Assembly: GCF_040939455.1 (NCBI RefSeq)
Contig: NC_134119.1
Coordinates: forward strand, 72,557,381 to 72,621,380
Direction: 5' to 3'
DNA from: Microcebus murinus
Taxonomy: Eukaryota > Chordata > Mammalia > Primates > Cheirogaleidae
DNA length: 64,000 nucleotides
Below the pieces are notes generated by a model. The model saw only the letters and a list, made by a program, of their open reading frames with translations. It had not been told where the DNA came from and made no database searches. Both the position numbers and the translations under genes were made by a program. Shown here one piece after another: positions 34,113-45,600 of the stretch; the stretch's first letter is position 1, and each line of letters starts with the position of its first letter.

Positions 34113-36337
34113 CGGCAGACGGGCAGGCAGGGCGCAGTGCGGATCTGGCTGTGTCCACTCACCCACGGCAGACGGTCAGGCAGTACGCAGTGCGGATCTG
34201 GCTGTGTCCACTCACCCACAGGAGACGGGCAGGCAAGGCGCAGTGCGGATCTGGCTGTGTCCACTCACCCACGGGAGACGGGCAGAGACTGTGCTGTGTG
34301 GATCTGGCTATGTCCACTGACCCACGGCAGACGGGCAAGCAGGGCGCAGTGCGGATCTGGCTGTGTCCACTCACCCACGGGAGACGGGCAGGCAGGGCGC
34401 AGTGCGGATCTGGCTGTGTCCACTCACCCATGGGAGACGGGCAGGCAGGGCACAGTGCGGTACTGGCAGTGTCCACTCACCCACGTGAGACGGGCAGGCA
34501 AGGCGAAGTGCGGATCTGGCTGTGTCCACTCACCCACAGGAGACGGGCAGGCTGGGCGCAGTGCGGATCTGGCTGTGTCCACTCACCCACGGTAGACGGT
34601 CAGGCAGGGTTCAGTGCGGATCTGGCTGTGTCCGCTCACCCACGGGAGACGGGCAAGCAGGGCGCAGTGGGGATCTGGCTGTGTCCACTCACCAACGTGA
34701 GACGGGCAGGCAAGGCGCAGTGCGTATCTGGCTGTGTCCACTCACCCACGGGAGACGGGCAGGCAGGGCTCAGTGAGGATCCGGCTGTGTCCACTCACCC
34801 ATGGGAGATGGGCAGAGACGGTGCTGTGTGGATATGGCTATGTCCACTGACCCACGGCAGACGGGCAAGCAGGGCGCAGTGCGGATCTGGCTTTGTCCAC
34901 TCACCCACGGCAGACGGTCAGGCAGTGTGCAGTGCAGATCTGGCTGTGTCCACTCAACCACGGCAGACGGGCAGGCAGGGCGCAGTGTGGATCTGGCTGT
35001 GTCCACTCACCCACGGCAGATGGTCAGGCAGGGCGCAGTGCGGATCTGGCTGTGTCCACTCACACAGGCAGACGGGCAGGCAGGGCGCAGTGCGGATCTG
35101 GCTGTGTCCACTCACCCACGGCAGACGGGCAGGCAGCGCGTGGTGTGGATCTGGCTATGTCCACTCACCCACGGCAGACGGTCAGGCAGGGCGCAGTGCG
35201 GATCTGGCTGTGTCCACTCACCCACGGCAGATGGGCATTTAGGGCGCAGTGCGGATCTGGCTGTGTCCACTCGCCCACGGGAGACGGGCAGGCAGGGCGC
35301 AGTGCGGATCTGGCTGTGTCCACTCGCCCACGGCAGACGGGCAGGCAGGGCGCAGTGCGGATCTGGCTGTGTCCACTCACCCACGGGAGACGGGCAGAGA
35401 GGGTGCTGTGTGGATATGGCTATGTCCACTGACCCACGGCAGAAGGGCAAGCAGGGCGCAGTGCGGATCTGGCTTTGTCCACTCACCCACGGCAGACGGG
35501 CAGGCAGGGTGCAGTGCGGCTCTGGCTGTGTCCAGTCACCCACGGCAGACGGGCAGGCAGGGCGCAGTGTGGATCTGGCTGTGTCCACTCACCCACGACA
35601 GACGGTAAGGCGGGGCGCAGTGCGGATCTGGCTGTGTCCACTCGCCCACGGCAGACGGGCAGGCAGGGCGCAGTGTGGATCTGGCTTTGTCCAGTCGCCC
35701 ACGCGAGACGGGCAGGCAGGGCGCAGTGCGGATCTGGCTGTGTCCACTCACCCACGGCAGACGGGCAGGCAGGGCGCAGTGTGATTCTGGCTGTGTCCAC
35801 TCACCCACGGCAGATGGTCAGGCAGGGCGCAGTGCGGATCTGGCTGTGTCCACTCACCCACGGCAGATGGGAAGTTAGGGCGCAGTGCGGATCTGGCTGT
35901 GTCCACTCGCCCACGGGAGACGGGCAGGCAGGGCGCAGTGCGGATCTGGCTGTGTCCACTCACCCACGGGAGACGGGCAGGCAGGGCGCATTGCGGATCT
36001 GGCTGTGTCCACTCACCCACGGGAGACGGGCAGAGAGGGTGCTGTGTAGATATGGCTATGTCCACTGACCCACGGCAGACGGGCAGGCAGGGCACAGTGC
36101 GGATCTTGCTGTGTCCACTCACCCACGCGAGACGGTCAGGCAGGGTGCAGTGCGGATCTGGATGTGTCCACTCACCCACGGGAGACGGGCAGGCAGGGCG
36201 CAGTGTGGATCTGGCTGTGTCCACTCACCCACGGCAGACGGTCAGGCAGGGTGCAGTGCGGATCTGGCTGTGTCCACTCACCCACGGGAGATAGGCAGGC
36301 AGCGCGCAGAGCGGATCCGGCTGTGTCCACTCACCCA
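34113..36337 (+). repeat. Satellite segment S17 (42 monomers, recombinant)
   Basis: 2225 bp, 42 x 53 minus 1. The missing base is near 35066 (CACTCACACAGGCAG), the same deletion as in S4. Up to there it follows S4 (GGTAGACGGTC, GGGTTCAG); beyond it follows S12 (GCATTTAGGG, GGGAAGTTAGGG). This is a recombinant of the two. Confidence 0.93.
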
Positions 36338-36506
36338 CTAACCCTAACCCTAACCCTAACCCTAACCCTAACCCTAACCCTAACCCTAACCCTCTAACCC
36401 TAACCCTAAGCCTAACCCTAACCCTAACCCTAACCCTAACCCCTTAACCCTAACCCTAACCCTAACCCTAACACTAACCCTAACCCTAACCCTAACCCTA
36501 ACCTTA
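36338..36506 (-). repeat. Interstitial telomeric block T18 (class C)
   Basis: 169 bp with CCCTCTAA, AAGCCTAA and CCCCTTAA. It also has an ACACTAAC variant near 36471, shared only with T27, its counterpart in unit B. Confidence 0.97.
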
Positions 36507-38202
36507 CGGCAGACGGGCAGGCAGGGCGCAGTGCGGATCTGGTTGTGTCTACTCACCCACGGCAGACAGTCAGGCAGGACGCAGTGCGGATCTGGCTGTG
36601 TCCAATCACCCACAGGAGACGGGCAGGCAAGGCGCAGTGCGGATCTGGCTGTGTCCACTCACCCACGGGAGACGGCCAGAGACGGTGCTGTGTGGATCTG
36701 GCTATGTCCACTGACCCACGGCAGACGGGCAAGCAGGGCGCAGTGCGGATCTGGCTGTGTCCACTCACCCACGGGAGACGGGCAGGCAGGGCGCAGTGCG
36801 GATCTGGCTGTGTCCACTCACCCACGGGAGACGGGCAGGCAGGGCGCAGTGCGGATCTGGCTGTGTCCACTCACCCACGGCAGACGGGCAGGCAGGGCGC
36901 AGTGTGGATCTGGCTGTGTCCACTCACCCACGGCAGATGGGCATTTAGGGCGCAGTGCGGATCTGGCTGTGTCCACTCGCCCACGGGAGACGGGCAGGCA
37001 GGGCGCAGTGCGGATCTGGCTGTGTCCACTCACCCACGGGAGACGGGCAGGCAGGGCGCAGTGCGGATCTGGCTGTGTACACTCACCCACGGGAGACGGG
37101 CAGAGAGGGTGCTGTGTGGATATGGCTATGTCCACTGACCCACGGCAGATGGGCAAGCAGGGCGCAGTGCGGATCTGGCTTTGTCCACTCACCCACGGCA
37201 GACGGTCAGGCAGGGTGCAGTGCGGCTCTGGCTGTGTCCAGTCACCCACGGCAGACGGGCAGGCAGGGCGCAGTGTGGATCTGGCTGTGTCCACTCACCC
37301 ACGGCAGACGGTAAGGCAGGGCGCAGTGCGGATCTGGCTGTGTCCACTCGCCCACGGCAGAAGGGCAGGCCGGGCGAAGTGTGGATCTGGCTGTGTCCAC
37401 TCACCCACGGCAGACGGTCAGGCAGGGCGCAGTGCGGATCTGGCTGTGTCCACTCGCCCACGGCAGACGGGCAGGCAGGGCGCAGTGCGGATCTGGCTGT
37501 GTCCACTCGCCCACGCGAGACGGGCAGGCAGGGCGCATTGCGGATATGGCTGTGTCCACTCACCCACGGGAGACGGGCAGGCAGGGCGCATTGCGGATAT
37601 GGCTGTGTCCACTCACCCAGGGGAGACGGGCAGGCAAGGCGCAGTGTGGATCTGGCTGTGTCCACTCACCCACGGGAGACGGGCAGAGAGGTTGCTGTGT
37701 GGATATGGATATGTCCACTGACCAACGGCAGACGGGTAGGCTGAGCGCAGTGCGGATCTGGCTGTGTCCACTCACCCATGGGAGACGGGCAGGCAGGGCA
37801 CAGTGCGGTACTGGCAGTGTCCACTCACCCACGTGAGACGGGCAGGCAAGGCGAAGTGCGGATTTGGCTGTGTCCACTCACCCACAGGAGACGGGCAGGC
37901 TGGGCGCAGTGCGGATCTGGCTGTGTCCACTCACCCACGGCAGACGGTCAGGCAGGGTTCAGTGCGGATCTGGCTGTGTCCGCTCACCCACGGGAGACGG
38001 GCAGGCAGGGGGCAGTGCGGATCTGGCTGTGTCCACTCACCCACGGGAGACGGGCAGGCAGGGCGCAGTGTGGATCTGGCTGTGTCCACTCACCCACGGC
38101 AGACGGTCAGGCAGGGTGCAGTGCGGATCTGGCTGTGTCCACTCACCCACGGGAGATAGGCAGGCAGCGCGCAGAGCGGATCCGGCTGTGTCCACTCACC
38201 CA
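36507..38202 (+). repeat. Satellite segment S18 (32 monomers, recombinant)
   Basis: 1696 bp, 32 x 53. The left part follows the start of S10 (GTTGTGTCTACTC, GCATTTAGGG, then GGTAGGCTGAGCGC near 37736). From about 37760 it follows S9 (CACCCATGGGAGACGG, GGTACTGGCAG near 37806, GGGTTCAG). The breakpoint lies in a shared stretch near 37750..37775. Confidence 0.93.
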
Positions 38203-38353
38203 CTAACCCTAACCCTAACCCTAACCCTAACCCTAACCCTAACCCTAACCCTAACCCTCTAACCCTAACCCTAACCCTAACCCTAACCCTAACCCCTTAA
38301 CCCTAACCCTAACCCTAACCCTAACCCTAACCCTAACCCTAACCCTAACCTTA
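38203..38353 (-). repeat. Interstitial telomeric block T19 (class C)
   Basis: 151 bp, the shortest class C block (shared with T28). One CCCTCTAA, one CCCCTTAA, no AAGCCTAA. Flanks identify it as the counterpart of T10 (169 bp), three hexamers longer. Confidence 0.97.
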
Positions 38354-41300
38354 CGGCAGACGGGCAGGCAGGGCGCAGTGCGGATCTGGTTGTGTCTACT
38401 CACCCACGGCAGAGAGTCAGGCAGGACGCAGTGCGGATCTGGCTGTGTCCACTCACCCACAGGAGACGGGCAGGCAAGGCGCAGTGCGGATCTGGCTGTG
38501 TCCACTCACCCACGGGAGACGGCCAGAGACGGTGCTGTGTGGATCTGGCTATGTCCACTGACCCACGGCAGACGGGCAAGCAGGGCGCAGTGCGGATCTG
38601 GCTGTGTCCACTCACCCACGGGAGACGGGCAGGCAGGGCGCAGTGCGGATCTGGCTGTGTCCACTCACCCACAGGAGACGGGCAGGCAGGGCGCAGTGCG
38701 GATCTGGCTGTGTCCACTCACCCACGGCAGACGGGCAGGCAGGGCGCAGTGTGGATCTGGCTGTGTCCACTCACCCACGGCAGATGGGCATTTAGGTCGC
38801 AGTGCGGATCTGGCTGTGTCCACTCGCCCACGGGAGACGGGCAGGCAGGGCGCAGTGCGGATCTGGCTGAGTCCACTCACCCACGGGAGACGGGCAGGCA
38901 GGGCGCAGTGCGGATCTGGCTGTGTACACTAACCCACGGGAGACGGGCAGAGAGGGTGCTGTGTGGATATGGCTATGTCCACTGACCCACGGCAGATGGG
39001 CAAGCAGGGCGCAGTGCGGATCTGGCTGTGTCCACTCGCCCACGGCAGAGGGGCAGGCAGGGCGCAGTGTGGATCTGGCTTTGTCCACTCACCCACGGCA
39101 GACGGTCAGGCAGGGTGCAGTGCGGCTCTGGCTGTGTCCAGTCACCCACGGCAGACGGGCAGGCAGGGCGCAGTGTGGATCTGGCTGTGTCCACTTACCC
39201 ACGGCAGACGGTAAGGCAGGGCGCAGTGCGGATCTGGCTGTGTCCACTCGCCCACGGCAGAAGGGCAGGCAGGGCGAAGTGTGGATCTGGCTGTGTCCAC
39301 TCACCCACGGCAGACGGTCAGGCAGGGCGCAGTGCAGATCTGGCTGTGTCCACTCGCCCACGGCAGACGGGCAGGCAGGGCGCAGTGCGGATCTGGCTGT
39401 GTCCACTCGCCCACGCGAGACGGGCAGGCAGGGCGCAGTGCGGATCTGGCTGTGTCCACTCGCCCACGGGAGACGGGCAGGCAGGGCGCAGTGCGGATCT
39501 GGCTGTGTCCACTCGCCCACGGGAGACGGGCAGGCAGGACGCAGTGCGGATCTGGCTGTGTCCACTCACCCACGGGAGACGGGCAGGCAGGGCGCAGTGC
39601 GGATATGGCTGTGTCCACTCACCCAGGGGAGACGGGCAGGCAAGGCGCAGTGTGGATCTGGCTGTGTCCACTCACCCACGGGAGACGGGCAGAGAGGTTG
39701 TTGTGTGGATATGGCTATGTCCACTGACCAACGGCAGACGGGTAGGCTGAGCGCAGTGCGGATCTGGCTGTGTCCACTCACCCACGGCAGACGGTCAGGC
39801 AGGGTGCAGTGCGGATCTGGCTGTGTCCACTCACCCACGGGAGATGGGCAGGCAGGGCGCAGTGCGGATCTGGCTGTGTCCACTCACCCACGTGAGACGG
39901 GCAGGCAAGGCGCAGTGCGGATCTGGCTGTGTCCACTCACCCACGGAAGACGGTCAGGCAGGACGCAGTGCGGATACTGCTGTGTCCACTCACCCACGGC
40001 AGACGGGCAGGCAGGGCGCAGTGCGGATCCGGCTGTGTCCACTCACCCACGGGAGATGGGCAGACACTGTGCTGTGTCGATCTGGCTATGTCCACTGACC
40101 CACGGCAGACGGGCAGGCAGGGCGCAGTACGGATCTGGCTGTGTCCACTCACCCACGGCAGGCGGTAACGCAGGGCGCAGTGCGGATCTGGCTGTGTCCA
40201 CTCACCCACGGCAGATGGTCAGGCAGGGCGCAGTGCGGATCCGGCTGTGTCCACTCACCAACGGCAGACGGTCAGGCAGGGCGCAGTGCGGATCTGGCTG
40301 TGTCTACTCGCCCTCGGCAGACGGTCAGGCAGGGCGCAGTGCAGATCTGGCTGTGTCCACTCACCGACGGGAGACGGGATGGCAGGGCGCAGTGCGGATC
40401 TGGCTGTGTCCACTCACCCACGGGAGACGGGCAGGCAGGGCGCAGTGCGGATCTGGCTGTGTCCACTCACCCAGGGGAGACGGGCAGGCCAGGCCTAGTG
40501 TGGATCTGGCTGTGTCCACTCACCCACGGGAGACGGGCAGAGAGGGTGCTTTGTGGATATGGCTATGTTCACCGACCCACGGCAGACGGGCAGGCAGGGC
40601 GCAGTGCGGATCTGGCTGTGTCCACTCACCCACGGCAGACGGTCAGGCAGGGTGCAGTGCGGATCTGGCTGTGTCCACTCACCCACGGGAGACGGGCAGG
40701 CAGGGCGCAGTGCAGATCTGGCAGTGTCCACTCACCCACGTGAGACGGGCAGGCAAGGCGCAGTGCGGATCTGGCTGTGTCCACTCACCCACGGCAGACG
40801 GTCAGGCAGGGCGCAGTGCGTACCTGGCTGTGTCCACTCACCCACGGCAGACGGGCAGGCAGGGTGCAGTGTGATTTTGGCTGTGACCACTCACAACGGC
40901 AGATGGTCAGGCAGGGCGCAGTGCGGATCTGGCTGTGTCCACTCACCCACGGCAGATGGGCAGTTAGTGCGCAGTGCGGATCTGGCTGTGTCCACTCACC
41001 CACGGGAGACGGGCAGGCAATGCGCAGTTTGGATCTGGCTGTGTCCACTCCCCCAAGGGAGACGGGCAGAGAGGGTGCTGTGTAGATATGGCTATGTCCA
41101 CTGACCCACGGCAGACGGGCAGGCAGGGCGCAGTGCGGATCTGGCTGTGTCCACTCACCCACGGGAGATGGGCAGGCAGGGCGCAGTGCGGATCCGGCTG
41201 TGTCCACTAACCCACGGGATATGGGCAGAGACGGTGCTGTGTGGATCTCGCTATGTCCACTGACCCACGGCAGACGGGCAGGCAGGCCAGTACGGATCTG

Positions 41301-42378
41301 GCTGTGTCCACTCACCCACGGCAGGCGGTCAGGCAGGGCGCAGTGTGGATCTGGCTGTGTCCACTCGCCCATGGCAGACGGGCAGGCAGGGCGCAGTGCG
41401 GATTTGGCTGTGTCCACTCGCCCACGGGAGACGGGCAGGCAGGGCTCAGTGCGGATCTGGCTGTGTCCACTCACCCACGGCAGACGGGCAGGCAGGGCGC
41501 AGTGCGGATTTGGCTGTGTCCACTCGCCCACGGGAGACGGGCAGGCAGGGCCCAGTGCGGATCTGGCTGTGTCCACTCACCCACGGCAGACGGCCAGGCA
41601 GGGCGCAGTGCGGATCTGGCTGTGTCCACTCACCCACGGGAGACGGGCAGGCAGGGCGCAGTGCGGATCTGGCTGTGTCCACTCACCCACGGGAGACGGG
41701 CAGGCAGGGCGCAGTGCGGATCTGGCTGTGTCCACTCTCCGACGGGAGACGGGCAGGGAAGGCACAGTGCGGATCTGGCTGTGTCCACTCACCCACTGGA
41801 GACGGGCCGGCAGGGCACAGTGCGGATCTGGCTGTGTCCACTCACCCACGGGAGACGGGCAGGAAGGGCGCAGTGCGGATCTGGCTGTGTCCACTCACCC
41901 ACGGAAGACGGGCAGGCAAGGCGCAGTGTGGATCTGGCTGTGTCCACTCACCCACGGGAGACGGGCAGAGAGGGTGCTGTGTAGATATGGCTATGTCCAC
42001 TGACCCACGGCAGACGGGCAGGCAGGGCGCAGTGCGGATCTTGCTGTGTCCACTCACCCACGGCAGACGGTCAGGCAGGGTGCAGTGCGGATCTGGATGT
42101 GTCCACTCACCCACGGGAGACGGGCAGACAGGGCGCAGTGCGGATCTGGCTGTGTCCACTCGCCCACGGGAGACGGGCAGGCAGGGCGCAGTGTGGATCT
42201 GGCTGTGTCCACTCACCCACGGCAGACGGTCAGGCAGGGTGCAGTGCGGATCTGGCTGTGTCCACTCACCCACGGGACACGGTAAGGCAAGGCGCAGTGC
42301 GGATCTGGCTGTGTCCACTCACCCACGGGAGATAGGCAGGCAGCGCGCAGTGCGGATCCGGCTGTGTCCACTCACCCA
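38354..42378 (+). repeat. Satellite segment S19 (76 monomers)
   Basis: 4025 bp, 76 x 53 minus 3. It is S10 minus 794 bp: the alignment offset changes from 21,699 to 20,905 near 40020. There sequence like S10 near 18310 joins sequence like S10 near 19115 (GGATCCGGC, then GGGCAGACACTG). The loss removes 15 monomers, one of them 1 base short. Remaining deletions: CACTCACAACGG near 40895 and GGCCAGTACGG near 41288. Confidence 0.93.
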
Positions 42379-42611
42379 CTAACCCTAACCCTAACCCTAA
42401 CCCTAACCCTCTAACCCTAACCCTAACCCTAACCCTAACCCTAACCCTAACCCTCTAACCCTAACCCTAACCCTAACCCTAACCCTAACCCTATCCCTAA
42501 CCCTCTAACCCTAACCCTAACCCTAACCCTAACCCTAACCCTCACCATATCCCTAACCCCTTAACCCTAACCCTAACCCTAACCCTAACCCTAACCCTAA
42601 CCCTAACCTTA
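42379..42611 (-). repeat. Interstitial telomeric block T20 (class D)
   Basis: 233 bp, same length and same CACCATATCCC variant as T11 and T29. It marks the boundary between macro-repeat units A and B. Confidence 0.97.
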
Positions 42612-45600
42612 CGGCAGACGGGCAGGCAGGGCGCAGTGCGGATCTGGCTGTGTCTACTCACCCACGGCAGACGGTCAGGCAGGACGCAGTGCGGATCTGG
42701 CTGTGTCCACTCACCCACAGGAGACGGGCAGGCAAGGCGCAGTGCGGATCTGGCTGTGTCCACTCACCCACGGGAGACGGGCAGAGACGGTGCTGTGTGG
42801 ATCTGGCTATGTCCACTGACCCACGGCAGACGGGCAAGCAGGGCGCAGTGCGGATCTGGCTGTGTCCACTCACCCACGGGAGACGGGCAGGCAGGGCGCA
42901 GTGCGGATCTGGCTGTGTCCACTCACCCACGGGAGACGGGCAGGCAGGGCGCAGTGCGGATCTGGCTGTGTCCACTCACCCACGGCAGACGGTCAGGCAG
43001 GACGCAGTGCGGATCTGGCTGTGTCCACTCACCCACAGGAGACGGGCAGGCAAGGCGCAGTGCGGATCTGGCTGTGTCCACTCACCCACGGGAGACGGGC
43101 AGAGACGGTGCTGTGTGGATCTGGCTATGTCCACTGACCCACGGCAGACGGGCAAGCAGGGTGCAGTGCGGATCTGGCTGTGTCCACTCACCCACGGGAG
43201 ACGGGCAGGCAGGGCGCAGTGCGGATCTGGCTGTGTCCACTCACCCACGGGAGACGGGCAGGCAGGGCGCAGTGCGGATCTGGCTGTGTCCACTCACCCA
43301 TGGCAGACGGGCAGGCAGGGCGTAGTGTGGATCTGGCTGTGTCCACTCACCCACGGCAGACGGTCAGGCAGGGCGCAGTGCGGATATGGCTGTGTCCACT
43401 CACCCACGGCAGATGGGCATTTAGGGCGCAGTGCGGATCTGGCTGTGTCCACTCGCCCACGGGAGACGGGCAGGCAGGGCGCAGTGCGGATCTGGCTGTG
43501 TCCACTCGCCCACGGCAGACGGGCAGGCAGGGCGCAGTGCGGATCTGGCTGTGTCCACTCACCCACGGGAGACGGGCAGAGAGGGTGCTGTGTGGATATG
43601 GCTATGTCCACTGACCCACGGCAGAAGGGCAAGCAGGGCGCAGTGCGGATCTGGCTTTGTCCACTCACCCACGGCAGACGGGCAGGCAGGGTGCAGTGCG
43701 GCTCTGGCTGTGTCCAGTCACCCACGGCAGACGGGCAGGCAGGGCGCAGTGTGGATCTGGCTGTGTCCACTCACCCACGGCAGACGGTAAGGCGGGGCGC
43801 AGTGCGGATCTGGCTGTGTCCACTCGCCCACGGCAGACGGGCAGACAGGGCGCAGTGTGGATCTGGCTTTGTCCAGTCGCCCACGCGAGACGGGCAGGCA
43901 GGGCGCAGTGCGGATCTGGCTGTGTCCACTCACCCACGGGAGACGGGCAGGCAGGGCGCAGTGCGGATCTGGCTGTGTCCACTCACCCACGGGAGACGGG
44001 CAGGCAGGGCGCAGTGCGGATCTGGCTGTGTCCACTCACCCACGGCAGACGGGCAGGCAGGGCGCAGTAGGGATCTGGCTGTGTCCACTCACCCACGGCA
44101 GATGGGCATTTAGGGCGCAGTGCGGATCTGGCTGTGTCCACTCGCCCACGGGAGACGGGCAGGCAGGGCGCAGTGCGGATCTGGCTGAGTCCACTCACCC
44201 ACGGGAGACGGGCAGGCAGGGCGCAGTGCGGATCTGGCTGTGTACACTAACCCACGGGAGACGGGCAGAGAGGGTGCTGTGTGGATATGGCTATGTCCAC
44301 TGACCCACGGCAGATGGGCAAGCAGGGCGCAGTGCGGATCTGGCTGTGTCCACTCGCCCACGGCAGAGGGGCAGGCAGGGCGCAGTGTGGATCTGGCTTT
44401 GTCCACTCACCCACGGCAGACGGTCAGGCAGGGTACAGTGCGGCTCTGGCTGTGTCCAGTCACCCACGGCAGACGGGCAGGCAGGGCGCAGTGTGGATCT
44501 GGCTGTGTCCACTCACCCACGGCAGACGGTAAGGCAGGGCGCAGTGCGGATCTGGCTGTGTCCACTCGCCCACGGCAGAAGGGCAGGCAGGGCGAAGTGT
44601 GGATCTGGCTGTGTCCACTCACCCACGGCAGACGGTCAGGCAGGGCGCAGTGCGGATCTGGCTGTGTCCACTCGCCCACGGCAGACGGGCAGGCAGGGCG
44701 CAGTGCGGATCTGGCTGTGTCCACTCGCCCACGCGAGACGGGCAGGCAGGGCGCAGTGCGAATCTGGCTGTGTCCACTCGCCCACGGGAGACGGGCAGGC
44801 AGGGCGCAGTGCGGATCTGGCTGTGTCCACTCACCCAAGGGAGACGGGCAGGCAGGACGCAGTGCGGATCTGGCTGTGTCCACTCACCCACGGGAGACGG
44901 GCAGGCAGGGCGCAGTGCGGATATGGCTGTGTCCACTCACCCAGGGGAGACGGGCAGGCAAGGCGCAGTGTGGATCTGGCTGTGTCCACTCACCCACGGG
45001 AGACGGGCAGAGAGGTTGTTGTGTGGATATGGCTATGTCCACTGACCAACGGCAGACGGGTAGGCTGAGCGCAGTGCGGATCTGGCTGTGTCCACTCACC
45101 CACGGCAGACGGTCAGGCAGGGTGCAGTGCGGATCTGGCTGTGTCCACTCACCCACGGGAGATGGGCAGGCAGGGCGCAGTGCGGATCTATCTGTGTCCA
45201 CTCACCCACGTGAGACGGGCAGGCAAGGCTCAGTGCGGATCTGGCTGTGTCCACTCACCCACGGAAGACGGTCAGGCAGGACGCAGTGCGGATCCTGCTG
45301 TGTCCACTCACCCACGGCAGACGGGCAGGCAGGGCGCAGTGTGGATCTGGCTGTTTCCACTCACCCACGGCAGACGGTCAGGCAGGGTGCAGTGCGGATC
45401 GGCTGTGTCCACTCACCCACGGCAGACGGGCAGGCAGGGTGCAGTGCGGATCTGGCTGTATCGACTCGCCCACGGTACACGGGCAGGCAGGGCGCAGTGC
45501 GGATCTGGCTGTGTCCACTCACCCACGGGAGACGGGCAGGCAGGGCTCAGTGCGGATCTGGCTGTGTCCACTCACCGACGGGAGACGGAGAGGGAAGGCG

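Larger units (their letters stand above)
21707..42611 (+). repeat. Macro-repeat unit A (20,905 bp)
   Basis: Comprises satellite S11 to S19 and blocks T12 to T20. Every component has a counterpart in the same order in the next unit, at an offset of 20,905 bp at the start and 20,740 bp at the end. Matching deletions, private markers (three GGAGCT monomers, AACACTAAC in T18/T27) and block classes show descent from one duplicated segment. Confidence 0.93.
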
